Assembly (NCBI RefSeq): GCF_000280925.3
Contig: NZ_CP012109.1
Location: 2,252,501-2,316,500, forward strand
Direction: 5' to 3'
DNA: 64,000 nucleotides
From: Myxococcus hansupus
GTDB taxonomy: Bacteria > Myxococcota > Myxococcia > Myxococcales > Myxococcaceae
The notes below the pieces were generated by a model. It saw only the letters and a list, made by a program, of their open reading frames with translations. It ran no database searches and was not told the origin of the DNA. This document shows positions 1 through 8,841 of this stretch, piece after piece. The translations under genes and the position numbers were made by a program. Each line of letters opens with the position of its first letter. Position 1 is the stretch's first letter.

Positions 1-728
1 GCGTTCGCTCGGGCCGCGTGGTGATGTCCGAGGGCCAGGGCTGGTTCGCCTTTCGGCACGGCCTGGTGGTGGATGCCGTCTTCAACGGCGAGCGCGGCAG
101 CCTGGCCTTCCGGCGGATGCTCTGCTTCGGCGGCGGCGACTACGCGTTGGTGCTGGGCCCCGAGCTGCACAAGGGCTCGTTCTCCATGGACCGGCCCTAC
201 CTGTGTGAGACGGTGCTGCAGGGGCTGGAGCGTTTCGACGCGCTGCGTGCGCGAGGCCTGCCGCTGGCGTCGCGGCTGACGGTGGACTTCGCGCGCCTGG
301 CGGAGGTGCTGGCCTCCCTGCCCGAGGACGTGGGCGAGGTGGTGCGCCTCTTCGATGGCCGCCGCACGCTGCGCGCCATGCTGCTGGAGTGCCCGTTCCC
401 GGAGGCGGTGTCCTACGAGGCGTCGACGCGGCTGTTCGCGCTCGGCGTGCTCGTGCCGGCGTGCCTCGTGGAGGAGCGCGAGCGGGCCCGCTGCGGCGCG
501 ACGGTGCCGGGCTTCTTCGAGCCCGAGCCCTCCGTGGAGGCCGTGCCGGTGGATGCAGAGGGTGCCCGCGCACCCGCACCTCGTGTGGATGGTGCCGTCG
601 AACCGTTCACGTTGGTGGGGAGCACGCAGCCGCCCGTCATCCTGGATTTTCCCAAGAAATCCCCAGGTGTTCCGAGCGTCGCGGGTGGGGCGGACGTGGC
701 TGTCCGGTCCGACGACGCGGGCGTTTGA
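1..728 (+). CDS. DUF4388-type protein, 5' truncated
   Basis: The reading frame is open from base 3, so the gene begins before the window; the first in-window ATG (18) is internal. The visible N-terminus (SGRVVMSEGQGWFAF followed by GLVVDAVF) matches the DUF4388 (PATAN) pattern, in which a short beta-rich module ends with a 'G-x-I-V-x-A' turn. DUF4388 proteins are abundant in myxobacteria and often belong to gliding or signalling networks, usually with other modules. About 236 residues are visible; the C-terminal 80 are Pro/Ala-rich and look disordered. No catalytic motif is visible. It lies 86 bp upstream of the YebC gene on the same strand. Family assignment is moderate; the role is unknown. 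Confidence 0.6.
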   Translation, partial: VRSGRVVMSEGQGWFAFRHGLVVDAVFNGERGSLAFRRMLCFGGGDYALVLGPELHKGSFSMDRPYLCETVLQGLERFDALRARGLPLASRLTVDFARLAEVLASLPEDVGEVVRLFDGRRTLRAMLLECPFPEAVSYEASTRLFALGVLVPACLVEERERARCGATVPGFFEPEPSVEAVPVDAEGARAPAPRVDGAVEPFTLVGSTQPPVILDFPKKSPGVPSVAGGADVAVRSDDAGV

Positions 729-813
729 AGGGTTTGACTCGGCGGCCCCCGGTGGGGGACAAGGCCCGGCGCGAGCGCTCCAATCGCTGAGCGCCCTTCG
801 AGGCACACCCACC

Positions 814-1563
814 ATGTCCGGTCATAATCGGTGGTCGAAGATCAAGCGCCAGAAGGCCGCGATGGGCGCGACCAAGGGGCGGCTGTACTCCAAGGTCATC
901 AAGGAAATCACCGTCGCCTCGCGGTTGGGCGGGGGAGAGCCTTCCGGCAATGCGCGCCTGCGGGTGGCGCTGGGCCTGGCCCGTGAAGCCAACATCCCCA
1001 AGGACACCATCGAGCGCGCCATCAAGAAGGGCACCGGTGAGCTGGAAGGGGAGAGCTACGAGGAGGTGACGTACGAGGGCTACGGCCCCGGTGGCGTCGC
1101 CATCCTGGTGGAGTGCCTCACCGACAACCGCAACCGGACCGCGGCCGACATGCGCTCCACCTTCAACGCCTATGGGGGCAACCTGGGCGCCGAGGGCGCG
1201 GTGGCCTGGATGTTCCAGAAGAAGGGCGTCATCAGCGTGAAACACGGCCCCACGGAGGACCAGTTGATGGAGCAGGCCATCGACGCGGGCGCCGAGGATG
1301 TCATCATGCTGGGGGACGAGGGCGCCGAGGTGCGCTGTGCCGCGGCCGACCTGCACACGGTGGGCAGCCGCCTCCAGGAGACGGGCCTGCCGCTGGGGCA
1401 GCAGCGGTGGGTGTTCATCCCGCAGAACACCGTGGCGCTGGACATGGACACCGCGAAGCGGCTCCTGAAGCTGCTGGACGCGCTCGAGGAGAACGACGAC
1501 GTGCAGAACGTGCACGGGAACTACGAGATTGAAGACGCCGTGCTGGAGTCGTTGTTGCAGTAG
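814..1563 (+). CDS. yebC: YebC/PmpR-family transcriptional or translational regulator
   Basis: A 249-residue protein, the normal length for the family. The N-terminus (MSGHNRWSKIKRQKAAMG) is the conserved YebC signature, followed by GNARLRVALGLAREANIP and the central GYGPGGVAILVECLTDN block, then the acidic C-terminus. The ATG at 814 is chosen because it starts exactly at the family's conserved Met-Ser-Gly-His; the open frame continues upstream to 355 without homology. YebC proteins are cytoplasmic; some bind DNA as regulators, others relieve ribosome stalling at proline runs. The gene is followed 24 bp later by ruvC, a pairing seen in many bacteria, and probably forms an operon with ruvC-ruvA. 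Which role applies cannot be told from sequence. Confidence 0.95.
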   Translation: MSGHNRWSKIKRQKAAMGATKGRLYSKVIKEITVASRLGGGEPSGNARLRVALGLAREANIPKDTIERAIKKGTGELEGESYEEVTYEGYGPGGVAILVECLTDNRNRTAADMRSTFNAYGGNLGAEGAVAWMFQKKGVISVKHGPTEDQLMEQAIDAGAEDVIMLGDEGAEVRCAAADLHTVGSRLQETGLPLGQQRWVFIPQNTVALDMDTAKRLLKLLDALEENDDVQNVHGNYEIEDAVLESLLQ

Positions 1564-1587
1564 CGGTGGCCTGGAACGGAGTGGAAC

Positions 1588-2163
1588 GTGCGCGTGCTTG
1601 GCGTTGACCCGGGAAGCCGGTTCATGGGCTTCGGGGTGGTGGAGGAGAAGCGGGGCCGGCTGGTGCACGTGGGCCACGGCGTCATCAAGGGCGACCCGGC
1701 GCTGCCGCTGTCGGACCGCTTGAAGGACCTGCACGGCGCGCTGACGGCGGCCCTGGTGAGCTACCGGCCGGAAGCGGTGGCGGTGGAAGGCGTCTTCACC
1801 TTCCGCAACGCTCGCAGCGCGCTGGTGCTGGGGCACGCGCGGGGTGTCGCGCTGCTGGCCGCGGCGCAGGCGGGGTTGCCCGTCTTCGAGTACGCGCCCG
1901 CGAAGGTGAAGAAGTCGGTGGGGGCGGGCGGCGCGGGCGGCAAGGACGCGGTGGCGCGGATGGTGCGCACGTTCCTGGATTTGGATGCGTCGGTGCTGGA
2001 GCGCGCGGACGCGAGTGATGCGCTGGCGGTGGCGTTGTGCCACCTCAATCATGGACGGGCCGCGGTGCCGGCGGCGTCCGCGGCGGGCAAGAAGCGCAAG
2101 GGCGCGGCGTCGCTGCTGGCGGACCGGCTGGCGCCCGCGTACCGGCGCCCGGAGGCGAGATGA
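1588..2163 (+). CDS. ruvC: Holliday junction endodeoxyribonuclease RuvC
   Basis: RuvC is the resolvase that cuts Holliday junctions symmetrically during recombinational repair, working with RuvAB. The 191-residue product has the RNase H-like fold signature: the first catalytic Asp in VLGVDPGSRFMGFGVV, a Glu in VAVEGVF, and the C-terminal acidic pair in DASDALAVALCHLNH. It uses a GTG start at 1588, placed directly before the conserved first strand, with a purine-rich GGAGTGG upstream. Length is slightly above the usual 160-175 because of a basic Ala/Lys-rich tail. Its stop overlaps the ruvA start by 4 bp (ATGA), implying translational coupling. Confidence 0.96.
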   Translation: MRVLGVDPGSRFMGFGVVEEKRGRLVHVGHGVIKGDPALPLSDRLKDLHGALTAALVSYRPEAVAVEGVFTFRNARSALVLGHARGVALLAAAQAGLPVFEYAPAKVKKSVGAGGAGGKDAVARMVRTFLDLDASVLERADASDALAVALCHLNHGRAAVPAASAAGKKRKGAASLLADRLAPAYRRPEAR

Positions 2164-2768
2164 TTTCGCGGTTGCGCGGGACGGTGCTGGAGAAGGACCT
2201 GGAGGACGCCACCATCGACGTGGGCGGCGTGGGCTACCGGGTGAACTTCTCCACGTTGTCGCTGGGGAAGCTGCCCATGGACGGGCAGCCGGTGGACGTG
2301 CGGGTGCGCACCGTGGTGCGCGAGGATGCCTTCGAGCTCTTCGGCTTCCTGACGAAGGGCGAGGAAGAGGTGTTCCTGCTGCTCAACAGCGTGTCGCGCG
2401 TGGGTCCCCGCCTGTCGCTGATGGTGCTGTCCGGCATGGAGGTGCCGGAGCTCGTGACGGCGCTGGCCCGGGGCGAGGTGGCCCGGCTGGCGAAGATTCA
2501 CGGCGTGGGGAAGAAGACCGCCGAGCGACTGGTGTTGGAGCTCAAGGACAAGGTGAAGACGATTCACCTGGAGGCGGTGTCGCGAGGCACGGTGGCGGCG
2601 GCGCCCAGCGGCGCGCGCGACGACCTGGTCTCCGCGCTGCTCAACCTCGGCTACAAGCAGCCCCAGGCGGAGAAGGCCGCGGACCTGGCCGGCGAACGGC
2701 TGGGCGCGGACGCCAACTTCCAGGCGCTCTTCCGCGAGGCGCTCAAGGCGCTGCGCTCCGGCGGCTGA
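2160..2768 (+). CDS. ruvA: Holliday junction branch migration protein RuvA
   Basis: RuvA binds Holliday junctions as a tetramer and loads the RuvB motor. The 202-residue product has all three expected parts: an N-terminal OB-fold (MISRLRGTVLEKD through VREDAFELFGF), tandem helix-hairpin-helix motifs (SVSRVGPRLSLMVLSG; IHGVGKKTAERLVLELKDK), and a C-terminal domain (DDLVSALLNLGYKQ) that contacts RuvB. The start is the ATG overlapping the ruvC stop. ruvB is not next in line but lies about 3 kb downstream, after an ELWxxDGT lipoprotein and a divergent hydrolase gene. Confidence 0.97.
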   Translation: MISRLRGTVLEKDLEDATIDVGGVGYRVNFSTLSLGKLPMDGQPVDVRVRTVVREDAFELFGFLTKGEEEVFLLLNSVSRVGPRLSLMVLSGMEVPELVTALARGEVARLAKIHGVGKKTAERLVLELKDKVKTIHLEAVSRGTVAAAPSGARDDLVSALLNLGYKQPQAEKAADLAGERLGADANFQALFREALKALRSGG

Positions 2769-2864
2769 TCGCACGGAAATCCGGTGTGACGGCGCTGTGA
2801 CGGCGAAATCCAGCCGGGCCGCCGGTCCGTACTGGGTTCTCTCCTGTTGAGAACTTGAAGGGGT

Positions 2865-2884
2865 CTGGGGCCAGACGGCCCCAG
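2865..2884 (+). terminator. Hairpin after ruvA
   Basis: A perfect 8-bp stem, CTGGGGCC / GGCCCCAG, closes an AGAC tetraloop about 100 bp after the ruvA stop. There is no T-run after it, so it may be a weak intrinsic terminator or simply a structured trailer. It separates the ruvCA operon from the lipoprotein gene at 3040. Confidence 0.4.
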
Positions 2885-3039
2885 TGTCACCCTGTCGGCA
2901 TAAGTCGTCACGCGTCGCGTGATGCCGGACAGCAGACGCGGTTTCCTACCAGGGGCCGACGAAGGGTGTGCGGCGTGGGTGACACTTTCCAGTTCCAGCG
3001 GCGAGGGCCGGCACGGCGCCGAGGACGAGGGTTGGGTTC

Positions 3040-4566
3040 ATGACGTCATGGCGTTCGACGCCCGTGTGGGCGGTGTTGGCCTGCGGGGTCTCGTTGGGGT
3101 GTGAGCCGTCGTTGGAAGACGCTGCGGGCTGGGAGGAAGCGCGCGTCGTTCCGGAGTCGGAGGCTTCTGTCGACGCGGTGACGGAGGGTGACGCGGCGCT
3201 GTCGCCGTGGATCTTCTCCCAGCCGTGGGCCGTCTGCAGCGACACGGCGCAGCGGGTGATGGACATCCGTCCGGGCCCGCTGGGTTCGCAGCCGCAGGGG
3301 CTGGCGCGGGCGGGTGAGGTGCTCGTCTTCAGCGCGGATGATGGCGTGAGCGGCCGTGAGTTGTGGGCGAGCGCGGCCGACGCGCGGAGCATCTCGCGTC
3401 TGCGGGACGTGCGGCCGGGGCCCGCGGGCTCGCAGCCGCGCGACCTGACGCAGGTGGGGCGGTGGGTCTACTTCGTCGCGGACGATGGCCAGCATGGCGC
3501 GGAGCTCTGGCGCACGGACGGCTCGACGGCGGGCACCGCGCTGGTGCGGGACATGCGGCCCGGGCCGGTCGGCTCGGCCCCTGAGTTCCTCACCCACGTG
3601 GACGGCACGTTGTACTTCACGGCGAATGACGGGCAGTCCGGCCGCGAGCTGTGGCGCAGCGACGGCACGGAGCGGGGGACGGTGCGGGTGCACGAGTTCC
3701 TCCCCGGGCCGGGAGACCTCGCCCTGAACCAGCTCACGGCGTGGGACGGGGGCCTGGCGCTGGTGTCGTCCGAGGCGCGGGAGACGGTGGTGTGGTGGGT
3801 GGGCCCCACGGGGGCGCCCCGGCGCGTATTCTCACGGGAAGGCGCGGGCGTGATTTTCGGGCTCACGGCGGCGGGCCGGCACCTCTTCTTCCTGTTGGAT
3901 CCCGGCACGGAGGTGGGCGAGCTCTGGGTGGTGCGGGACACGTCACTGGCCGCGGAGCGGGTGCGCTCGTTCCCCGGCGATTACCCGGCGTACCTCACGC
4001 CCATGGATGACGTGCTGTACTTCATGGCGGGGGCGGCGGACTGGTACGGCAACCCCGGGGACGCCGTGCACGGCGGCGAGCTGTGGCGCAGCGATGGGAG
4101 CACGGCGGGGACGGAGCTCGTCGTGGACCTCCGGCCCGGGGCCCTGGGCTCGATGCCCAAGGACCTGGTCGTCATGGGGGACGCCTTGTACTTCTCCGCG
4201 GATGACGGCGTGCACGGCCGCGAGCTGTGGCGCAGCGATGGGCGCGCGGCGGGGACGGAGCTGGTGAGGGACCTCGAGCCGGGGCCGGTGGGAAGCGCGC
4301 CCGCGGGGCTCACGGTCGAGGAGGGCTGGCTGTTCTTCTCCGCGGAGACGGCGGGCCACGGCCGCGAGGTCTGGTACAGCGCGGGCCGACCCTGGGGAAC
4401 GAGCCGGCTGGCGGACATCGCGCCCGCGGCGGCGTCATCGAACCCGTTCGACTTCGTGCGCGCGGGCTGGCGCCTCTTCTTCGTCGCCTCGGATGGGGCG
4501 CGGGACCAGGAGCTGTACTCGGTGCCGTTCCGGCCCTGGTTCTTGTGTTTCAGCAAGGACTGCTGA
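3040..4566 (+). CDS. ELWxxDGT-repeat lipoprotein
   Basis: A 508-residue secreted protein. The N-terminus has a short signal peptide ending in a plausible lipobox (VSLGC at residues 17-21). The body consists of about eight blocks of roughly 48 residues built on the pattern 'RPGP-x-GS-x-P-x-x-L ... LYF-x-A-x-DG-x-x-G-x-ELWRSDG', the ELWxxDGT repeat common in Myxococcales and probably forming a beta-propeller. No catalytic residues are evident. The ATG at 3040 is the only start that gives a signal peptide. The next gene is convergent and starts 9 bp after its stop. Function is unknown; surface or periplasmic binding is an inference from fold and localisation. Confidence 0.85.
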   Translation: MTSWRSTPVWAVLACGVSLGCEPSLEDAAGWEEARVVPESEASVDAVTEGDAALSPWIFSQPWAVCSDTAQRVMDIRPGPLGSQPQGLARAGEVLVFSADDGVSGRELWASAADARSISRLRDVRPGPAGSQPRDLTQVGRWVYFVADDGQHGAELWRTDGSTAGTALVRDMRPGPVGSAPEFLTHVDGTLYFTANDGQSGRELWRSDGTERGTVRVHEFLPGPGDLALNQLTAWDGGLALVSSEARETVVWWVGPTGAPRRVFSREGAGVIFGLTAAGRHLFFLLDPGTEVGELWVVRDTSLAAERVRSFPGDYPAYLTPMDDVLYFMAGAADWYGNPGDAVHGGELWRSDGSTAGTELVVDLRPGALGSMPKDLVVMGDALYFSADDGVHGRELWRSDGRAAGTELVRDLEPGPVGSAPAGLTVEEGWLFFSAETAGHGREVWYSAGRPWGTSRLADIAPAAASSNPFDFVRAGWRLFFVASDGARDQELYSVPFRPWFLCFSKDC

Positions 4567-4575
4567 ACGTCCGCG

Positions 4576-5655
4576 CTACGCCGCCCGCCGTGAGGCGGGG
4601 GTGGGCCGCACGTCTCCGAAGTTGGGCGCGGGCAGGACGACGGTGGGTGACAGCCCCGGCGCCATGACGTGCGCGGTGAGCTGCGAGGACGGGTGGAAGT
4701 TGACGAACGCGCCGTCCACCGTCGAGGTGCCCGCGAACAGCTTCTCCACGACCATGGAGGAGTACTGCGCCAGGGAGTCTTCGCGCGTGTTGCCGTTGAG
4801 GACCACCTCCCAGCCCATGTGCTCGGCGAAGCGGCGCACGCCGGGGATGGCGGACTGCAGCGGCGTGTAGCTCTCCGTGGCCACGCCGTTTTCACTGGTG
4901 ACGAACACCTCGCGCGAGGTGGCCACCGCCAGCGACATGTTCCCCCGCGTGTGGCCCGGCGTGCTGAGGAGCGCCGCGCCCTGGCCCAGCCAGACGTCTC
5001 CGTCCAGGAGCACCACGCGCTCGCGGGGGATGTCGGCACCGCCGGGGACGAACCACACCGCCTGCATGGGGTGCAGGTCCATCACCACCTCCCATTCGGC
5101 GCGCTGCACCAGCAGCCGGGCCCGGGGGAAGCACGCGGGCATGCCGTCTCCGCCCAACCAGCCCCGCAGGTCCTGGATGTGGAGGTGGTCGAAGGCGAGG
5201 TAGTCCACGTCCGCGGGCGTGAGGCCCAACGCGGCCAGGTGGCTCTGGACGGAGCCATGCCGCGTGGACATCACCTTGTCGGAGACGATGGCGCCGTAGC
5301 GCTCGCGCAGCGCCCGGTAGAAGGGGGCAGAGACGCCGCGCTCGTAGTCGGACGGGTTGAAGAGCAGCGTGCGCCGCGCGCCTTCGCGGTCCACGAACTG
5401 CACCACCTGCATCCGGTTGGTCAGCATGGCGTAGGGCGCGGGCGACAGCGCGGCGCCGCTGAAGGCGAACTGTGCGGGGTAGGGGAAGGTGACGAGGTCA
5501 CACGTGGCCACCGCGGCCACCGGCCCTTCCTTCACGAAGGCTTCCCGCGCGTCCAGCGCCGCCCGGCGGAGCTTCTGCAGCCGGAGTCCAGGGACGGATT
5601 CGGCGCGGGCGCCGGCGAGCGAGGGGAGGGGACGGAACGCTGGGCTCGTGTTCAT
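4576..5655 (-). CDS. Metallo-beta-lactamase-fold hydrolase
   Basis: 359 residues with hallmarks of the MBL superfamily: a His-rich motif on a beta-strand ([15 protein letters not shown]), followed by the highly typical [14 protein letters not shown] motif and a late His (FVNFHPSSQ) that could bind metal. The first motif reads H-x-H-x-x-D instead of the canonical H-x-H-x-D-H, so the second metal site may be altered. No signal peptide is visible, so it is probably cytoplasmic. The ATG at 5655 follows an AGGTGA ribosome site. The gene is divergent from ruvB and convergent with the ELWxxDGT gene. The substrate cannot be predicted; lactonase- or glyoxalase-like chemistry is possible. Confidence 0.8.
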   Translation of the reverse strand: MNTSPAFRPLPSLAGARAESVPGLRLQKLRRAALDAREAFVKEGPVAAVATCDLVTFPYPAQFAFSGAALSPAPYAMLTNRMQVVQFVDREGARRTLLFNPSDYERGVSAPFYRALRERYGAIVSDKVMSTRHGSVQSHLAALGLTPADVDYLAFDHLHIQDLRGWLGGDGMPACFPRARLLVQRAEWEVVMDLHPMQAVWFVPGGADIPRERVVLLDGDVWLGQGAALLSTPGHTRGNMSLAVATSREVFVTSENGVATESYTPLQSAIPGVRRFAEHMGWEVVLNGNTREDSLAQYSSMVVEKLFAGTSTVDGAFVNFHPSSQLTAHVMAPGLSPTVVLPAPNFGDVRPTPASRRAA

Positions 5656-5856
5656 GGGGTCACCTGGGCGGAATCTCGCACACGCCGGGAGCACTTCAAT
5701 CGCCTCCGGGTGACTCCGCGGCCAATGTGTTGGAAACGCGAGGGGAGGCGGCCGCCTTCCCCTTCCCGTGCCCGGCTGGCTGGTGGGGCCGGTGGCTCCC
5801 GAGGTATCGCCACCAGATGTGCGGCGACAGGCGCGCCCTTCCTGTATAGGGTCCGG

Positions 5857-6888
5857 ATGGTCATGGCGAGGAAGTCCGACACACTCTCGGAAGACGTCCT
5901 GCCCGAGGACGTCCGGCTCGAGGCCTCCCTGCGTCCGCGCTCGTTCGACGAGTACGTGGGGCAGGGGCCCGTCGTCGAAAAGCTCAAGGTGTACGTGCAG
6001 GCCGCGCGCAGCCGGGGTGAGGCGCTGGACCACTGCCTGTTCTCCGGTCCGCCGGGCCTGGGCAAGACGTCGCTGGCGCACATCATCGCGAACGAGCTGG
6101 GCGTGGGAATCCACGTCACCAGCGGCCCCGCCCTGGAGCGCAAGGGCGACCTGGCGGGCCTGCTCACCAACCTCGACGCGCGGGACGTGCTCTTCATCGA
6201 TGAAATCCACCGCCTCAACGCCGCCGTGGAGGAATACCTCTACCCGGCCATGGAGGACTTCCGGCTGGACATCACCATCGACACCGGGCCCGCCGCCCGG
6301 GCGATGAAGATTGATTTGCCGCCCTTCACCCTGATTGGCGCCACCACGCGCACCGGCCTGCTCACCTCGCCGCTGCGCGACCGCTTCCAGATTCAGGAAC
6401 GGCTGGAGTACTACGACGCCAAAGCATTGGAGAGCATCCTCCACCGTTCGGCGCGCATCCTCGGCATTCCCCTGGAGCGCGACGCGGCGCGCGAGGTGGC
6501 CAGCCGCTCGCGGGGCACGCCGCGCATCACCAACCGGCTGCTGCGCCGCCTGCGTGACTTCGCGCAGGTGGAGGGTGATGGCAGAATCACCCTGGCGCTG
6601 GCGAAGTCGTCGTTGGACCGGCTGGGCGTGGACGCCAGCGGGTTGGACGCCATGGACCGCAAGATCCTGCTGACCATCCTCGACAAGTTCGGCGGCGGCC
6701 CGGTGGGGGTGGAGACCATCGCGGCCAGCGTGGGCGAGCAGCGCGACACCATTGAAGACGTGTACGAGCCCTTCCTGATGCAGGAGGGCTTCCTCCAGCG
6801 CACGCCGCGTGGCCGAATGGCGACGCACCGCACGTACCAGTACTTCAAGAAGCAACCCCCGCCCACGCCGCAGGGCAGCCTCTTCTGA
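5857..6888 (+). CDS. ruvB: Holliday junction branch migration DNA helicase RuvB
   Basis: RuvB is the hexameric AAA+ motor that drives branch migration on RuvA-bound junctions. About 343 residues, normal for the family. Visible motifs are Walker A (GPPGLGKTS), Walker B ([10 protein letters not shown]), sensor I (LIGATTRTG), the arginine-finger region (LRDRF) and the C-terminal winged helix ([20 protein letters not shown]). Two in-frame starts, ATG at 5857 and at 5863, are possible; 5857 is preferred because AGGG sits five bases upstream. The divergent MBL-fold gene starts about 200 bp upstream. A helical protein of unknown function follows after 6 bp. Confidence 0.97.
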   Translation: MVMARKSDTLSEDVLPEDVRLEASLRPRSFDEYVGQGPVVEKLKVYVQAARSRGEALDHCLFSGPPGLGKTSLAHIIANELGVGIHVTSGPALERKGDLAGLLTNLDARDVLFIDEIHRLNAAVEEYLYPAMEDFRLDITIDTGPAARAMKIDLPPFTLIGATTRTGLLTSPLRDRFQIQERLEYYDAKALESILHRSARILGIPLERDAAREVASRSRGTPRITNRLLRRLRDFAQVEGDGRITLALAKSSLDRLGVDASGLDAMDRKILLTILDKFGGGPVGVETIAASVGEQRDTIEDVYEPFLMQEGFLQRTPRGRMATHRTYQYFKKQPPPTPQGSLF

Positions 6889-6894
6889 GATGCC

Positions 6895-8370
6895 ATGAGC
6901 CAGGACACGTCCGCCGCCACGTCCCGCGTCCCCCGCGACTTCTACGCCGACCTGATGCGCGCCTCGCAGGCGTCGCGCGCCGGCTTCCTCGCAGAGCGCG
7001 AGCGCTGGCTGCGGGGCGTCCCGGTGGAGGGGCGTGAGGAGCTGCTCTTCGAGTTCGAGATGCTCCTGCGCGCCGTGGAGCGCTACCTCAACCTGAACAC
7101 GGTGGTGGACGCCCGGGACCGGCCGCTCGTCACCCGGGACTTCCGCGAGGAGCTCGCGGACGTCCGCGACGCCATGGACCGCGCCATCCGCGTCGCGCGC
7201 CATCTTCAGGACCCGGACAGCGACCAGAAGATGGTCTTCCGCAAGTACGTGGAGACCCAGCTCGCGGACGACCGCGTCCGGCGCGCGCTCATCGAGGAGG
7301 AGCTGGACCAGGAGACGCCGCCCGAGAGCCTCTTCGTGTTGCGCGAGGCCTTCGACGCGCTCAAGAACCTGCTGGACCACCTGCTCAAGCTGCCGGCGGC
7401 GAACCTCGGCCTCTTCCAGGACGTGGGCAAGCTGTCGCTGCGGGAAATCGTCCTCAACCGCTACTTCCGTCCCTTCCGCCCCCTGGAGTTCCGCGTCGAG
7501 TACGACCGGCTCCGCTCCGTGCGGCTGTTGGACACGCTGGCCACCTTCCCGGAGGAGCAGCGCGCCGTCTTCACCACCGCGTTCCTCGGTCTCTTCCGGC
7601 TGCTGCACTACCTGGCCTACGTGGACGCCGAGGAGCAGCCGCCCTTCTCCCGGCGGGTGCGGGTGCTGCTGGCGCTGGTGCGCAGCGAGGCCAACTCACT
7701 GGCGTCGTGGATGCACTCGGAGCTGTCCCCGAAGGCTGGCTCCAAGTCGCTGCAGGCCGCCACGTTGCGCGCCGCCCGTGACATCGCGCGGGAGACGGAG
7801 CGCGTGGCGCGCGAGGTGCTCGTCAACCTGGACCGCGACGCGGAGGCCCCGCTGCGCGCCGCGTCCGCCTTCACCACGGTGCTGCGCACGCAGGTGGTGG
7901 TGCTGGTGGAGGCGCTCGCGCCCAACGGTGGCCTGTCGGACGGCGTCTTCGACGAGCTGATGAGCCCCCAGGACGGGGCGCTGCGCCTGCGCAAGGACTT
8001 GTGGGTGTACGCCCAGTTGTGCCGCGCCGCGGAGTCGCACCTGCGCGCCGAGGACGTGTCCGCCGCCGAGCGCGCGCTGGACGCCCTCAAGGTGTTCCTG
8101 GGCTACTTCCACGACGGCAGCTACCAACTGCTGCGCTACGGCGACTACGACGCCTTCGACCGCTTCACCTCGCTGCTGGTGGAGCTGCCGTGGCCGCCGG
8201 AAGGGCCTGGCATCCGCGCCCGGCTGGGAGAGGACCTGCGCCGTTTCATCCAGACGCTGGAGTCCACCTTCCACGCTGTCAGCCGGCGCACCCTCCTCCA
8301 GGGCAGGGGGTTCGATCGCCAGGATGCAGAGGCCCTGCGGGACCGCTTCCTCTCCGCCCCGGCGCGCTGA
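6895..8370 (+). CDS. Conserved helical protein of unknown function
   Basis: A 491-residue, charged, almost wholly alpha-helical protein without signal peptide, membrane segment or recognisable catalytic motif. Runs such as EELADVRDAMDRAIRVAR and long Arg/Glu/Leu-rich stretches suggest helical bundles. It starts only 6 bp after the ruvB stop, so it is almost certainly cotranscribed with ruvB; this suggests, but does not show, a link to DNA repair. I do not recognise the family; it resembles lineage-specific cytoplasmic proteins of myxobacteria. Codon use is typical of the surrounding core genes, so it is an ordinary resident gene. Confidence 0.75.
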   Translation: MSQDTSAATSRVPRDFYADLMRASQASRAGFLAERERWLRGVPVEGREELLFEFEMLLRAVERYLNLNTVVDARDRPLVTRDFREELADVRDAMDRAIRVARHLQDPDSDQKMVFRKYVETQLADDRVRRALIEEELDQETPPESLFVLREAFDALKNLLDHLLKLPAANLGLFQDVGKLSLREIVLNRYFRPFRPLEFRVEYDRLRSVRLLDTLATFPEEQRAVFTTAFLGLFRLLHYLAYVDAEEQPPFSRRVRVLLALVRSEANSLASWMHSELSPKAGSKSLQAATLRAARDIARETERVAREVLVNLDRDAEAPLRAASAFTTVLRTQVVVLVEALAPNGGLSDGVFDELMSPQDGALRLRKDLWVYAQLCRAAESHLRAEDVSAAERALDALKVFLGYFHDGSYQLLRYGDYDAFDRFTSLLVELPWPPEGPGIRARLGEDLRRFIQTLESTFHAVSRRTLLQGRGFDRQDAEALRDRFLSAPAR

Positions 8371-8607
8371 TACAGCCTTTTCGCGTAGCTACTGCCCTCC
8401 CGTGCCGCCAGTCCTCCTGTGAGGGCGGCTTTCACGGGGGGTGTTTGCTTCGTTGGGTTCCTTGCGCTATGGACCCGCCCGTGTTGCATGGAAGACACGG
8501 GTTGGTGGGGATGGGGTGGAGGGGAGGGGGCATCAAGGACGGGGGTGGCGAATCCCCGACATCGGTGTCGCGGTTCGGGAGGGTTTCCGCAGCCCGCTGA
8601 AAAGGGA

Positions 8608-8634
8608 GGGGTGCCTGGCCGGAACCGGCACCCC
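8608..8634 (+). terminator. Hairpin between the ruvB operon and lpxC
   Basis: GGGGTGCC pairs perfectly with GGCACCCC across an 11-base loop that itself contains CCGG pairing potential. No T-tract follows. It lies about 240 bp after the last ruvB-operon stop and 90 bp before the sigma-54 promoter, a position suitable for insulating lpxC from upstream transcription. Confidence 0.45.
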
Positions 8635-8720
8635 TGACGACGCACGAAAAAGCCGAGTGATTCCCAAGGCTTGAAGCATGTTTTGGGGGGCTCGGAGTTG
8701 CAGGGAATGTCACGGGCAAG

Positions 8721-8736
8721 TGGCATGCTGCTTGCT
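8721..8736 (+). promoter_or_regulatory. Sigma-54 (RpoN) -24/-12 promoter for lpxC
   Basis: TGGCATGCTGCTTGCT matches the sigma-54 consensus TGGCACG-N4-TTGCW at all but one base. The invariant GG (8722-8723) and GC (8734-8735) are exactly 10 bases apart. Transcription would start near 8746, giving a leader of about 95 nt before the lpxC ATG. Expression would then need an enhancer-binding activator; no clear dyad for one was found in the short upstream stretch. Confidence 0.7.
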
Positions 8737-8841
8737 CAAATCGCGCGTCGCATCAGACCACTGATGAACGATTCTGACCCCTCCGGCGGGGTCTGGAGCG
8801 GAAGTCCCGCAGTACCGAGCAGCCACGAGGCGACACCCACA

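Larger units (their letters stand above)
8371..8841 (+). other. Intergenic region upstream of lpxC
   Basis: A 471-bp stretch with no supported gene. It holds a GC-rich hairpin near its middle (8608-8634) that may end ruvB-operon transcription, and a near-perfect sigma-54 promoter (8721-8736). The frame in phase with lpxC is open from 8671, but it lacks LpxC homology and its first starts lie upstream of the promoter, so it is treated as untranslated. Confidence 0.6.

Noticed and set aside
4669-6888. A very long open frame running through the antisense of the MBL gene into ruvB
   Set aside because: The upstream half is antisense to the MBL gene and has no protein-like motif; RuvB homology begins only at 5857.
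4576-7608. 1010-codon minus-strand open frame
   Set aside because: Only the part from 5655 down encodes the MBL protein; the rest is antisense to ruvB and the helical gene, kept open by GC-rich codons.
8671-8841. Upstream start for lpxC
   Set aside because: The starts at 8671 and 8707 precede the sigma-54 promoter and would add residues absent from LpxC proteins; ATG 8842 begins at the conserved N-terminus.
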